Below, piece after piece: positions 1-8,767 of a stretch of 64,000 nt of DNA. Made by a program: the position numbers and the translations under genes. Where the stretch lies: NCBI GenBank assembly GCA_020160935.1, contig JAIUPL010000016.1, positions 62,001-126,000 on the forward strand, written 5' to 3'. The stretch comes from Bacteroidota bacterium (GTDB lineage: Bacteria; Bacteroidota; Bacteroidia; Chitinophagales; Saprospiraceae). The notes under the pieces were generated by a model, which worked only from the letters and a program-made list of their open reading frames with translations, ran no database searches and was not told where the DNA came from. How positions within the stretch are numbered: the stretch's first letter is position 1; each line of letters starts with the position of its first letter.

Positions 1-225
1 TCAACTCTTCAACTCACTCAACTCCTCAACCCTCCCAACCCCTCAACTCCTCAACCTCTCAACCCTTCAACTCACTCAACTCCTCAACCCTCTCAACCCC
101 TCAACCCTCTCAACCCTCTCAACTCCCTCAACCCTCTCAACCCCTCAACCCTCCCAACCCCTCAACCCCCTCAACCCTCTCAACCTCTCAACCCCTCAAC
201 CTCTCAACCTCTCAACTCAACCACC
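1..225. repeat. CT-rich degenerate satellite
   Basis: The first 225 bases are almost entirely runs of TCAACCC, TCAACTCC and TCAACCTC words of 7 to 9 bases, with no credible reading frame. The opposite strand reads as GGTTGAGAGG words, which resemble the GGTTGATGAGG words of the hairpin at 13.0 kb. The window starts inside this array, so a matching inverted arm may lie to the left. It ends exactly where the esterase gene begins. Confidence 0.9.
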
Positions 226-1053
226 TTGTCCAAGCATATCCTCCTCCCGCTCCTCATGTTCAGCGCAACCATCGGCGCCCATGCCGCTCAGGTAGATACC
301 GTCGAAATTTTCAGCGCATCCATGCACAAGTCGATTCGCTGTATCGTGATTCGGCCCGACGATTATTGTTTTACCGGCGAGCGCTACCCGGTTTTGTACC
401 TGCTACACGGATGGAGCGGCAATTACGGCGGCTGGCTCACCGAAGCGCCGCAACTGCGCCGGCATGCCGACCGCGAACAGATGCTGATCGTGTGCCCCGA
501 CGGCGGCTACGACAGTTGGTATGTCGACAGTCCTGTCGATTCTACCGTGCGCTACGAAACGCATATCAGCAAGGAAGTGGTGCAGTTTGTCGACTACTAC
601 TACTACACCCGACAGGAGCCGGGCGGACGCGCCATTGCCGGCCTGAGTATGGGTGGGCACGGCGCCATGTCGCTGGCCATCCGGCACCCGGAAGTGTTCG
701 GGGCTGCCGGTAGTATGGCGGGCGGGCTCGACCTGCGCCCCTGGAAAAGCAACAACTGGGATTTGAAAGGCGTACTCGGCGACCCGGAATTGTTCTGGAG
801 CAACTGGGAGCAATTTTCGGTAGTCAACCTGGTTTCGCGGCTCAAAAGCCTGAAAATGCCCCTGATCATCGATTGTGGCACAGGCGATTTTTTCATTGAA
901 GGCAACCGCGAAATGCACCGCCGACTGCTGGAAGCCGCCTATCCGCATGAATACACAGAGCGCCCCGGCGAACACAATGGCGCATATTGGGGCAGCGCGG
1001 TAGATTTTCAGGTGCTGTTTTTTGCGAAGTTTTTTGAAAAAAGCAAGCGGTGA
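226..1053 (+). CDS. Secreted esterase, esterase D / PF00756 alpha/beta hydrolase
   Basis: A 275-residue alpha/beta hydrolase of the putative esterase family, which includes S-formylglutathione hydrolase, ferulic acid esterases and mycolyltransferases. The chosen start is TTG at 226 because it gives a clean signal peptide (MSKHILLPLLMFSATIGAHA), so the enzyme is probably periplasmic or secreted. The oxyanion-hole HGWSG lies near residue 61. The nucleophile elbow GLSMGG places Ser at 141, the acid is probably Asp216 or Asp221, and His250 completes the triad. Polyester, acyl-sugar or acyl-phenolic substrates are all possible, and nothing here decides among them. The gene abuts the satellite upstream and converges on the anti-sigma gene across a palindrome. 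Confidence 0.85.
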   Translation: MSKHILLPLLMFSATIGAHAAQVDTVEIFSASMHKSIRCIVIRPDDYCFTGERYPVLYLLHGWSGNYGGWLTEAPQLRRHADREQMLIVCPDGGYDSWYVDSPVDSTVRYETHISKEVVQFVDYYYYTRQEPGGRAIAGLSMGGHGAMSLAIRHPEVFGAAGSMAGGLDLRPWKSNNWDLKGVLGDPELFWSNWEQFSVVNLVSRLKSLKMPLIIDCGTGDFFIEGNREMHRRLLEAAYPHEYTERPGEHNGAYWGSAVDFQVLFFAKFFEKSKR

Positions 1054-1056
1054 AAT

Positions 1057-1089
1057 ACGTTTACTAAACTTTGAAAGTTTAGTAAACGT
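1057..1089. terminator. Perfect 15-bp palindrome between convergent genes
   Basis: Two perfect 15-base arms (1057-1071 and 1075-1089) are separated by TGA, so the centre reads ACTTTGAAAGT. It begins 4 bases after the esterase stop and ends 20 bases before the stop of the convergent anti-sigma gene. This is the expected position for a bidirectional terminator. The centre has the same plan as the palindromes at 38642 and 38703. Confidence 0.75.
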
Positions 1090-1108
1090 GGTCAAAACCT
1101 CTTAAAAC

Positions 1109-1894
1109 TTACTTCCCAATCCTGCGCCAGAACGATTCCAGTTTTCCATACAATGCCTGCGCTTCCCGTTGGTAGGAATGCCCGTTGTCGTTGCGCAGCG
1201 CATCGAGTAACTGGCGGAAATCGGTGTTGTCCGTTTCTCCGGCGGCTACATAGGTCAGCAGGAGGTTCCACTGCGCTTTTTCACTGAATTTGACTTCATT
1301 TTGCCGGATACAGGTTTGAAAGGCATCTTTTGCCAGATCAAAATGCCCCAGTTGGAGCGCCGAATGACCGAGGTAATACTGCGCTTCGGCGTAACGTTCC
1401 TGGTCGGGTGAAACAGTTTTAAAGAAATTCTCGGCAGTCTGTAATTGTTTGTCTTCCAAGGCTTTAAACCCTGGTTCCAGTGGATTTTCAGCAGCCGTGG
1501 CCGAGCGCAAGGTGGAGGCTTCCGGCGTGGCATATTGCCCTGCGAACAAGGCTTTATCGCTGTAATGTTGGCCGGCCCATTGCACCGAGAACCAGCCCAG
1601 CACCAGCACCACGCTGGCCGCCGCGGCAAGTCGTATCCACATAGGGCGAAGGTTGATGCGAGAGGCAGTCATGACCGGAGCGGCCGTTTCGGTAGCCGCC
1701 CAGGCCTGCATTTTGCGGCGCAAATCCGCTTCTACGCCTTGTTCGATCACTTCCTGCCCGAGCCGGTACAGGTCGAGGGTGTCGCGCAGTTCGGTATTCG
1801 TCGCCAGTTCGGCTTCAAAAGCCGCACGTTCTGCCGGGGGCATTGTGCCGAGGGTGTATTGTTCCACCCGTTCCATGTAGCGTTCTACGTCCAT
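1109..1894 (-). CDS. Membrane anti-sigma factor with periplasmic TPR-like domain
   Basis: A 261-residue protein with one transmembrane helix at about residues 86-107. The N-terminal 60 residues (short acidic helices with an MPPAERAAFEAEL stretch) fit the cytoplasmic part of Bacteroidota anti-sigma factors. The C-terminal half (about 140-245) carries TPR-like helix pairs such as AEAQYYLGHSALQLGHFDLA and would face the periplasm. The gene starts 5 bases after the sigma-factor stop on the same strand, so the two are almost certainly one operon. That adjacency, more than similarity to a known anti-sigma domain, supports the call. The expected role is to hold the sigma factor at the membrane until a periplasmic signal releases it. 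Confidence 0.75.
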   Translation of the reverse strand: MDVERYMERVEQYTLGTMPPAERAAFEAELATNTELRDTLDLYRLGQEVIEQGVEADLRRKMQAWAATETAAPVMTASRINLRPMWIRLAAAASVVLVLGWFSVQWAGQHYSDKALFAGQYATPEASTLRSATAAENPLEPGFKALEDKQLQTAENFFKTVSPDQERYAEAQYYLGHSALQLGHFDLAKDAFQTCIRQNEVKFSEKAQWNLLLTYVAAGETDNTDFRQLLDALRNDNGHSYQREAQALYGKLESFWRRIGK

Positions 1895-1899
1895 AATTT

Positions 1900-2493
1900 T
1901 CAGCGAGATAACAATTGTTCAACATGAGGATTGTTGCGGATGATTTCGAGCAGCGACACATGGCAACGATACTTGGCTTTGCGGGCCATATCCGGGCTGG
2001 AAAAGCCGAGTGTTTCGGCAATTTCTTCCATCGAATACGACAGTTTCCACAATTCCAGAATTTGCTGGCAACGCTCGCCCAGTTCTTTCAGCAGTCGGTT
2101 CAGCAGGCCTTTGCGCTCTTCGGTCATCAGTGCGATTTCTGGCGTAAGGTGATCCGGTTCCTGCGCAATCGGCACTTCGGCCACGCTGCTCGTATGCGCC
2201 TGTTTGCGGAGTTGATTCATCCACAGAAAGCGGCAAATTGAGTAGAGATAGCCTTTCACCGGCGCTTCTCCCCTGAATTTTCCTTCCCTGATATTGCGGT
2301 CGAGCACGATCATACCTTCGTGAAACATATCCTGCCCGTCGGTCGCATTGCCCTGGTGGTTGCGTACAAATGCCGCCACCATTCGTTTCAGGTCGCCGTC
2401 GTCGTAAATGGCCTTGAGCGCGATTTCGCGTGCCTGGCCGCCTGCAGAAATGGCTGCTACGAGTTGTTCATCCGTAAAATCCGGTTTCTTCAT
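1900..2493 (-). CDS. ECF-type RNA polymerase sigma factor
   Basis: A sigma-70 family ECF factor of 197 residues. Region 2 is recognisable around GEAPVKGYLYSICRFLW, and region 4 as a helix-turn-helix around GERCQQILELWKLSYSMEEI followed by ETLGFSSPDMARKAKYRC. A 12-codon longer start exists at 2529, but the ATG at 2493 gives the usual MKKPDFTDEQL beginning and is preferred. It is the first gene of an operon with the adjacent anti-sigma gene and is transcribed divergently from the TPR-CHAT gene. The 174-base gap between them must carry both promoters, so the CHAT gene is a plausible target. Confidence 0.88.
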   Translation of the reverse strand: MKKPDFTDEQLVAAISAGGQAREIALKAIYDDGDLKRMVAAFVRNHQGNATDGQDMFHEGMIVLDRNIREGKFRGEAPVKGYLYSICRFLWMNQLRKQAHTSSVAEVPIAQEPDHLTPEIALMTEERKGLLNRLLKELGERCQQILELWKLSYSMEEIAETLGFSSPDMARKAKYRCHVSLLEIIRNNPHVEQLLSR

Positions 2494-2667
2494 GTCGATG
2501 TGTTTTAAACGGGAATAATGTACCCACACGCGTTGTTTTTTGTGGCAGGATTTTCCTTAACTCCCTGATTTTTAAGCAGAAAAGAAAAATAAACCCGTTT
2601 TTTGTTCTTCTAAAAACCCGATAAAGGTATTCACTTCGATACATTTTCATATACCTGCGAAGCACCC

Positions 2668-5600
2668 GTGAAACGCATTTTGCTGCCAGCCACACTTTTT
2701 CTGTCGTTATTGCTCCTGAGCGGTCAGCAACGCGACAGCCTGTCGACGGTGCGTTTGCTCCATGAATCACGGGCTGCTTTTGAAACAGCCGATTACGACC
2801 AGGCGCTGGAAAAAGCACAGATTGCATTGGGTCAAATGGATGAAAAAAGTGCTGCATTGGGCGATTGTCTGCTTCTGCTCGCTGATATATTTCTGGAAAA
2901 AGGAGAATACGACGCTGCGCAACAACAATACAGCCTGGCGCTGGAGACGTTTCAAAAAAAGGGAAAACAATCGGCACAAACCGCACTGGCACTCAATGGC
3001 CTGGGAGAATGCCTGTCGAAAAAAAACCATTGCGAACAAGCCGATTCCTATTATCGACTAGCCTTGCGCATCCGCCTGCAATTGTTCGGGGAAATGCACC
3101 CGTCAGTAGCCGATGCGTACAACAACCTGGCCAATTGCATGGTGCAAAAAGGTCAATACATCGACGCGCTGGCACTCCATCAAAAAACGCTGGAAATTCG
3201 CCAAAAAGCGTTGCCAACCGGGCATCCCGATCTGGCAACCAGCCACAACAACCTGGGGAATTGCTACCTGCTTACGGGAAATTACCAGGAAGCCCTGAAG
3301 CATTTTGAAACGGCGCTTCATATCCGTCAAAAGGCGTTTGGCGCCGATCACCCGAAAACTGCGCAGGTGCTCAACAATCTGGGCAACTGCTATGCAGCCA
3401 TGGGGTTGCGCGGTGAGGCCATTCGCTACTACGAAGCAGCGCTCGAAGTGCGGCGCAGCCGTTTCGGATCCAGCCATCCGGGCGTGGCTACGGCACTGGA
3501 AAACATTGGCGATCTCCATTTCGACAACGGCGACTACATCGCAGCGCTCGATGTATTTCGGGAAGCGTACAATATTCAGCAAAATGTACATCCGGAAGGC
3601 GGCGTCACCGTGGCTACACTCCGACAAAAAATGGGGTTATGCTATCAATACGAAGGCAATTACGACGAGGCCCTGCGCCTGCAACTAGACGCCCTGCAGG
3701 TTTTTTCCGAAGCAATGGGGCCGCTTCATCCGGAAATGGCGGGCATTTTCAACAACCTTGGCAATTGTTACAATGGGCAGAAAGACTATGCCCGCGCCAT
3801 CGAATACTACCGGCAGGCGGAAAAAGTGTACAACGCTGCCGGCCAGTCTCCCAATCCGGATGTAGCCCTGCTGTACAACAACCTGGGCGCTGCCTGGCTT
3901 GAAATGGGCGATGCCAGCGCTGCGCTGGAACATTTCCGAAAAGCAGAAAAAACGCTGCGCTCCACCGCACCGGGGCACCCTGATCTGTGTCTAACCCTGA
4001 AAAATCAGGCCCTGGCGCTCGAACAAATGGGCGATGAATCAGCAGCGTTGTCAACATTCCAGTTGGCCTTGCGCGACCAGGAAACCAACGACCCTGTCAA
4101 CCAGGTGGAGGTGCTGCGCGATTACGGCGCCATGCTCTGCCGGCGCGGTATGCGCGACCACGACACGGCTACGCTCCAGAAAGCAGTGGAAATACTCGAA
4201 CAGGCGCTCGGATTTGCCGACAGCCTGCGCATTCAACTGACCGCGCCCGCATCGCGCCAGCGCTGGCTGGAAAAACTGTATCCGGTGTACACCAGCGCCC
4301 TGGAGGCGAGTTTCAGGCTGTGGCAGCAAAGCGGCGATCCGGCCATGCTCGAATCGGCATTTCAACGGGCCGAACAAAGCAGAAGCCTTCAACTGCTGGA
4401 AAGCCTGCACAAGGAAAAGGCCGAACGCATTGCCGGAGTGCCCGATTCCCTTCTGGAAAAGGAGCGTCTGCTGGGTGAACAACTCAACCTGAATGAAAAA
4501 AACAGGCTTTCCTGGCTGAGCGCCGGCGATACAGAAAAAGCCCGCGCTGCGGCAAGCGCGGTGGCCGAAACACGCACTCAACTCAGCACCCTGGTGCAAG
4601 AAATTGAGCGCAACTACCCCGATTACTATCGACTGAAATACAGCATCCGCACGGCCGATGTACCTGCCATTCGGAGGCAATTGCTGGAAGAGCGGCGGCA
4701 AGGGCTCGTGGAATATTTTCTGACAGATAGTATGCTTTTTGTGTTTATCCTGACGCCAGATACGTTTCAGGGCTTGCGCATTCCGTATGATTTCCCGCTG
4801 GACAACTGGGTATCCGACTTTCGAAACAGCATCCAGGCCTATCCCGGCGCTTCGGGCAAGGCCGCTGAAAGACTGTCGGCTGTATATGCCGATCGGGCAT
4901 TCCGGATTTTTCAAACGGTAGTGGCGCCAGTTCAAAAAATCGTACAACTACCTGGAAATCTCATTATTATACCGGATGGAGCCTTGTCGTATCTGCCGTT
5001 TGAAGCGCTGCTCAGCGAGGCGCCTGCCCAACCGCAGCAGTTCAAGCGGCACCATTACCTCCTGCGCGATTACAGGATTCAATACGGCTATTCTGCCACA
5101 CAATTGCTGGATTTGCAGGCTACGCCAGTCGCCACTGCTCCCCATACCCTGTTGGCGGTGGCCCCCGATTTCAGCCGGAGCCCTTTTCAACTCAAACCTT
5201 TGCAGTACAATCGGAAGGAAGCGGCGGAGGTGTGCCGACTGCTGGATGGCGACCTGCTCGACCGCGACCAAGCCACGGTGGCTGCTTTTCTGGAAAAGGC
5301 CGGCGACTACCAGGTGCTGCTGCTTTCCACGCACGGACAGGCCAGCAGCATGGCAGGCGATTATTCCTACCTGGCTTTTTCAGCGTCGGCAGACAGCACT
5401 GCGCCGTCGTTTTTGTACGTCCGTGATTTGTATTTACAACGGCTACCTGCCGAACTGGTTGTGTTGAGTGCCTGTGAAACAAGTGTGGGTGAAAACCGGC
5501 TCGGGGAAGGCGTGATCAGCCTGGCCAAAGGTTTTTTTCATGCAGGTGCGCGCAGTATTGTCGCTACGCTGTGGAGTGTGGACGACGCCAAAAATGCGCG

Positions 5601-5895
5601 CCTGATCAGCCTGTTTTTCAATTGCCTGCAAGCGGGAGTACGCAAAGACGAGGCTTTACGACAGGCCAAACTTCAATTCCTGGATACTGTTTCGCAGGAT
5701 GAAGCCCATCCGGTGTTTTGGGCGGCTGCTATTGCCCATGGTGATATGAAAGCCATGGATTTCCCTCAAAAACACCGGTGGATGTGGTGGGGTTTTGGTG
5801 TTTTGGTGTTTTTGTGTTTTAGTGTTTTTGTGTTTTTGAGGGCTTCGCGCGTAGCATTGCCAATAGTAAAGTCCACAAAAACACCAAAACACTAA
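2668..5895 (+). CDS. TPR-CHAT caspase-like peptidase, membrane-anchored
   Basis: A 1075-residue protein starting at GTG 2668, with a signal peptide (RILLPATLFLSLLLLSG), then about eleven TPR repeats of the kinesin-light-chain/TPR_10 type (about 30-450, many with NNLGNCY), a charged helical linker (about 480-660), and a CHAT domain (about 680-1020). The CHAT catalytic pair is visible: His889 in LSTHGQ and Cys936 in LSACET. A final hydrophobic segment (about 1037-1055) would anchor it in the inner membrane with the catalytic part outside. CHAT is the caspase-HetF-associated clan CD peptidase family. It is divergent from the sigma/anti-sigma operon, and cleavage of the anti-sigma factor's periplasmic domain is an attractive but unproven role. 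The C-terminal helix is encoded by inverted-repeat DNA. Confidence 0.9.
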   Translation: MKRILLPATLFLSLLLLSGQQRDSLSTVRLLHESRAAFETADYDQALEKAQIALGQMDEKSAALGDCLLLLADIFLEKGEYDAAQQQYSLALETFQKKGKQSAQTALALNGLGECLSKKNHCEQADSYYRLALRIRLQLFGEMHPSVADAYNNLANCMVQKGQYIDALALHQKTLEIRQKALPTGHPDLATSHNNLGNCYLLTGNYQEALKHFETALHIRQKAFGADHPKTAQVLNNLGNCYAAMGLRGEAIRYYEAALEVRRSRFGSSHPGVATALENIGDLHFDNGDYIAALDVFREAYNIQQNVHPEGGVTVATLRQKMGLCYQYEGNYDEALRLQLDALQVFSEAMGPLHPEMAGIFNNLGNCYNGQKDYARAIEYYRQAEKVYNAAGQSPNPDVALLYNNLGAAWLEMGDASAALEHFRKAEKTLRSTAPGHPDLCLTLKNQALALEQMGDESAALSTFQLALRDQETNDPVNQVEVLRDYGAMLCRRGMRDHDTATLQKAVEILEQALGFADSLRIQLTAPASRQRWLEKLYPVYTSALEASFRLWQQSGDPAMLESAFQRAEQSRSLQLLESLHKEKAERIAGVPDSLLEKERLLGEQLNLNEKNRLSWLSAGDTEKARAAASAVAETRTQLSTLVQEIERNYPDYYRLKYSIRTADVPAIRRQLLEERRQGLVEYFLTDSMLFVFILTPDTFQGLRIPYDFPLDNWVSDFRNSIQAYPGASGKAAERLSAVYADRAFRIFQTVVAPVQKIVQLPGNLIIIPDGALSYLPFEALLSEAPAQPQQFKRHHYLLRDYRIQYGYSATQLLDLQATPVATAPHTLLAVAPDFSRSPFQLKPLQYNRKEAAEVCRLLDGDLLDRDQATVAAFLEKAGDYQVLLLSTHGQASSMAGDYSYLAFSASADSTAPSFLYVRDLYLQRLPAELVVLSACETSVGENRLGEGVISLAKGFFHAGARSIVATLWSVDDAKNARLISLFFNCLQAGVRKDEALRQAKLQFLDTVSQDEAHPVFWAAAIAHGDMKAMDFPQKHRWMWWGFGVLVFLCFSVFVFLRASRVALPIVKSTKTPKH

Positions 5896-5908
5896 AACAC
5901 CAAAACAC
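5798..5908. repeat. Inverted repeat of GTGTTTTG words inside the CHAT 3' end
   Basis: The left arm (5798-5832) and right arm (5874-5908) are 35 bases each and complementary at 33 positions. Both are built from GTGTTTTG/GTGTTTTT words. The left arm encodes the valine/phenylalanine/leucine transmembrane helix of the CHAT protein, and its TAA stop (5893-5895) lies in the right arm. The stop of the convergent gene is at 5911. The hairpin therefore serves both 3' ends, yet lies almost wholly within coding sequence. Confidence 0.9.
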
Positions 5909-5910
5909 TT

Positions 5911-6975
5911 TTAATTCCTTCCCCGGCGGCCACCACCGCCGTTACCGCCGCCGCCTCTGGCCTTGGTAGAGGATTTTTCGCGCTTCACTTTTTCACCTCC
6001 ATTGCGACCATTAACGGTAGTGGAGGATTTTTCCTTGTGCGCTTTGCCTCCATTTCGGCCATTGACCGTAGTGGAAGATTGTTCTCTTTCCACACTTCTG
6101 CCTTTACGGCCATTGACGGTTGTCGAGGTTTTTTCATGCTCGATACTTCTGCCATTGCGGCCATTAACCGTGGTGGTTTTGGTGGTTTTGCTATAGCGAC
6201 CGCGGCCATTGGTTGCCACATGTGTAGTAGTGCGGGTATGCACCACGGTGGAATGGCGACGGTGCGGCGTATACACCCGGTGTGCATGCACGACGCGGTG
6301 AGTAGTTACCACGTGGTAGTGTACATGATATGGGCGGAACCGCGGATAAAATACGCGCCACGGACGCGGGCGGAACGGCTGCCACCAGCCCGGGTAGTAG
6401 CCCCAGCGCCAGGGCGAAACGTAGACCACATATGCTGGGCGGTAAATAAAGCGCACGGGCGACCACAACCACACATTTACCACGATGGCATCGGGCGCCA
6501 GGTGAACAGCAGGTCCGCCGCGGCCTTTGGGCGCATCGACTTCTTCGTCGGAAGGCTCTACTAATACCTGCTCGCCGAACACGTCTTCATCGCCGACAAT
6601 CTGCAGGATGGCGCTTTCCGCACCGGTTTTTTCAATTTCAATAACGGCAATATCCTGCGATTCTGATTCGCTGACAGGTGTTTGCAGTACGATCGCATGC
6701 ACGTCTCCGTCCATTTCGTCGACTACCCGGATATAATCGATCTTGCCATCATCGTTGAGATCGAGGTTGTTGGCAGGGTTGTCTTCTTCGTTGAGGCGTT
6801 TTTCAAAATCTTCCAGTGAAGCGGATTGCTTAAACAAATCCAGCGCCGCTTCGAGGCTGAAGTTGTCGCCTGCGAGGCCTGTGCTGTCTGCTTCAGTGCT
6901 GTCTTGCGCCCATGCCGGGAAGGCCAATATCGAAGCAAGGCCCAGTGGCAGGATGAATTTCAGTTGTAATTTCAT
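5911..6975 (-). CDS. Secreted protein with TTVNGRNG C-terminal repeats
   Basis: A 354-residue exported protein with signal peptide MKLQLKFILPLGLASILAFP and an AWAQ cleavage region. Residues 35-140 form an acidic domain with an EF-hand-like loop, DLNDDGKIDY, which may bind calcium. Residues 160-240 are very rich in aromatic, Arg, Pro and His residues (WRWGYYPGWW, YHVHYHVV). The tail holds four near-identical 17-18 residue units beginning TTVNGRNGR, then a Gly/Arg-rich end. Related proteins of unknown function are common in Bacteroidota. The basic repetitive tail could bind nucleic acid, polysaccharide or cell wall. It is convergent with the CHAT gene. Confidence 0.75.
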   Translation of the reverse strand: MKLQLKFILPLGLASILAFPAWAQDSTEADSTGLAGDNFSLEAALDLFKQSASLEDFEKRLNEEDNPANNLDLNDDGKIDYIRVVDEMDGDVHAIVLQTPVSESESQDIAVIEIEKTGAESAILQIVGDEDVFGEQVLVEPSDEEVDAPKGRGGPAVHLAPDAIVVNVWLWSPVRFIYRPAYVVYVSPWRWGYYPGWWQPFRPRPWRVFYPRFRPYHVHYHVVTTHRVVHAHRVYTPHRRHSTVVHTRTTTHVATNGRGRYSKTTKTTTVNGRNGRSIEHEKTSTTVNGRKGRSVEREQSSTTVNGRNGGKAHKEKSSTTVNGRNGGEKVKREKSSTKARGGGGNGGGGRRGRN

Positions 6976-7103
6976 GGTACAAACGATTTTAAAGTGGGTG
7001 GGTAAAGTCGGTTTGGTAGTTCTGACGAAATTACAAACGAGAAGTTTAATCGGAGCGCAAGCCAGACAGTGATTTTAATAAAATTTTAAATGACTATCAA
7101 CCA

Positions 7104-7541
7104 TCAGTTTCCGAGAGGTGTATCGCGGTCTTGCACTTTTTTCTTTTTCTTCTTTTCTTTCTTGCCTCCTTCCAGTCTGAATCTGAAAGGCAAGGTATAA
7201 CTCGTTTTGGCAGGCCCGGTGGCTGTGGTACCAGGTTTCCAGTCGGGCATGAGTTTCACTACACGAACGGCTTCTTCTCCACAACCGCCGCCGATGTCCC
7301 TGATGATCGCAATGTCGCTGATTTTCCCCTGCTCATTCACTACAAAAGAAACAACCACAACGCCCTGAATATCCTTGGCGCGCGCCTCGGCCGGGTATTC
7401 AATATTGTACGCAATAAATTTAAACATAGCCGCTTCTCCTTCCGGAAATTCCGGTTTCGTCAGGAGTGGTAGCGGCTCATCAATCTGTGCAAAAACCCGC
7501 GCGGAAGAAAAAAGAATCAATACAAACAGGATGTTTCTCAT
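7104..7541 (-). CDS. TonB C-terminal-domain protein, secreted
   Basis: A protein of 145 residues. The start is placed at 7541 because it gives a signal peptide (MRNILFVLILFSSARVFAQ). The body, from PEFPEGEAAMFKFI to YTLPFRFRLE, is a TonB carboxy-terminal domain of the kind found alone in many Bacteroidota proteins, with the typical GVVVVSFVVNEQGKISD segment. There is no N-terminal membrane helix of the sort energy-transducing TonB proteins use. It probably does not couple ExbB/ExbD to transporters and may bind peptidoglycan or a partner instead. The tail is a run of lysines (KKEKKKKKK). It is divergent from the permease gene at 7698. Confidence 0.8.
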   Translation of the reverse strand: MRNILFVLILFSSARVFAQIDEPLPLLTKPEFPEGEAAMFKFIAYNIEYPAEARAKDIQGVVVVSFVVNEQGKISDIAIIRDIGGGCGEEAVRVVKLMPDWKPGTTATGPAKTSYTLPFRFRLEGGKKEKKKKKKVQDRDTPLGN

Positions 7542-7697
7542 GGGGAATGGTTTTAAATAAATGAGGAATAAAAGTCGAAACAAATATCCATGTGGACGAT
7601 TTTGGGAGCGTTTTTTTTAGAATGGCCTTTGGGAACGCTTTTTTATTGGTAACATTACCCTGAAAATCAACGAAGACCGAAAGAGCATGTTTTCCAC

Positions 7698-8729
7698 ATG
7701 AATAAAATACCTGCATCCTATATCCGGCAAATCCTGCTGCTCCTGTTGATAGCGCTGATTTTCAGCGTGTTGTTCTGGAACCTGCAATTTTTTATACCTG
7801 CCGTACTCGGCGCCTACACTTTGTATATCCTGACGCGAAGTCCCTTGTTTTACCTGATCGAGCGGCGTGGGTGGAACAAGACGCTGGCCATTGTGGTCTT
7901 GATGGTGCTGTCGTTTCTGATCATCATGTTGCCCATGTTCTGGGTGTTCAAAATGCTGGAAGGGCATGTGCTCAACCTGCTGAACAATTCGGATAGCCTG
8001 TTTGCCAATGCGCAGCGGGTTATAGGGGTCATCGAAGCAAAATACGGCATTGAAATCATGACGCCTGACAATGTGCGCAGCCTGACCGGGCAAGGCGTTC
8101 ATTTGGCTCAAAGCATCCTGAATGCTACGCTGAATGGCCTGCTGCTGGTCATCGCCACGTATTTCATCCTGTGGTTTATGATGCAGGAAGGGAAAGATAT
8201 GGAACAGGCTTTTCTGGAACTGCTCCCTTTGCGCGAGGAAAACGTGCGCTATGTGCGCCAGCACCTGCGCGAAATGGTGTGGTCGAACGCACTCGGTATC
8301 CCGCTGATGGGGGTGGTGCAGGCATTCGTGGCACTCCCGGTTTACTGGCTGGTTGGGGTGGAAAATGTGTGGCTGTGGTTTGCCATCACTTTTGTAGCCG
8401 GTATGATGCCTGTGGTGGGCGTTGCCATGGCCTACATTCCCTTGTCGCTGCTGTTGCTGGCCAATGGAATGGAAAGCAAGGCGATGCTGATTTTCCTGTA
8501 TGGACTGATCGTTGTGGGTTCTGTCGACAACATTGCGCGGATGTGGGTGTTAAAAAAAATAGGAAATGCCCATCCGCTGGTCACTTTGTTCGGCGTAGTC
8601 GTGGGCCTGAAACTGTTTGGTTTTATCGGTTTTATTTTCGGACCGATTCTTATTTCCATGGCCATTTTGTTGTTTCGCATTTACCACAAGGAATTTGGCA
8701 ATATTTCGGGACACCACAGTTCTGAATAA
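7698..8729 (+). CDS. AI-2E family transporter (PerM/TqsA-like permease)
   Basis: A 343-residue polytopic inner-membrane protein of the AI-2E/UPF0118 family. Paired hydrophobic segments occur at about 10-65, then a soluble loop (about 80-140), then further membrane helices to residue 335. The late glycine-rich helices (LFGVVVGLKLFGFIGFIFG, then a PILISM turn) are characteristic. Members have been linked to autoinducer-2 export or Na+/H+ antiport, and the substrate cannot be told from sequence. The next gene, also a cation antiporter, follows after 38 bases on the same strand, so co-transcription is likely and a role in ion or pH homeostasis is as plausible as signalling. Confidence 0.88.
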   Translation: MNKIPASYIRQILLLLLIALIFSVLFWNLQFFIPAVLGAYTLYILTRSPLFYLIERRGWNKTLAIVVLMVLSFLIIMLPMFWVFKMLEGHVLNLLNNSDSLFANAQRVIGVIEAKYGIEIMTPDNVRSLTGQGVHLAQSILNATLNGLLLVIATYFILWFMMQEGKDMEQAFLELLPLREENVRYVRQHLREMVWSNALGIPLMGVVQAFVALPVYWLVGVENVWLWFAITFVAGMMPVVGVAMAYIPLSLLLLANGMESKAMLIFLYGLIVVGSVDNIARMWVLKKIGNAHPLVTLFGVVVGLKLFGFIGFIFGPILISMAILLFRIYHKEFGNISGHHSSE

Positions 8730-8767
8730 CTTGCCTTCTACACTTTTGTAAACCTACCTCCATTTTC

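Noticed and set aside
403-1095. 230-codon minus-strand frame over the esterase
   Set aside because: Antisense shadow; the + frame has a full catalytic triad and a signal peptide.
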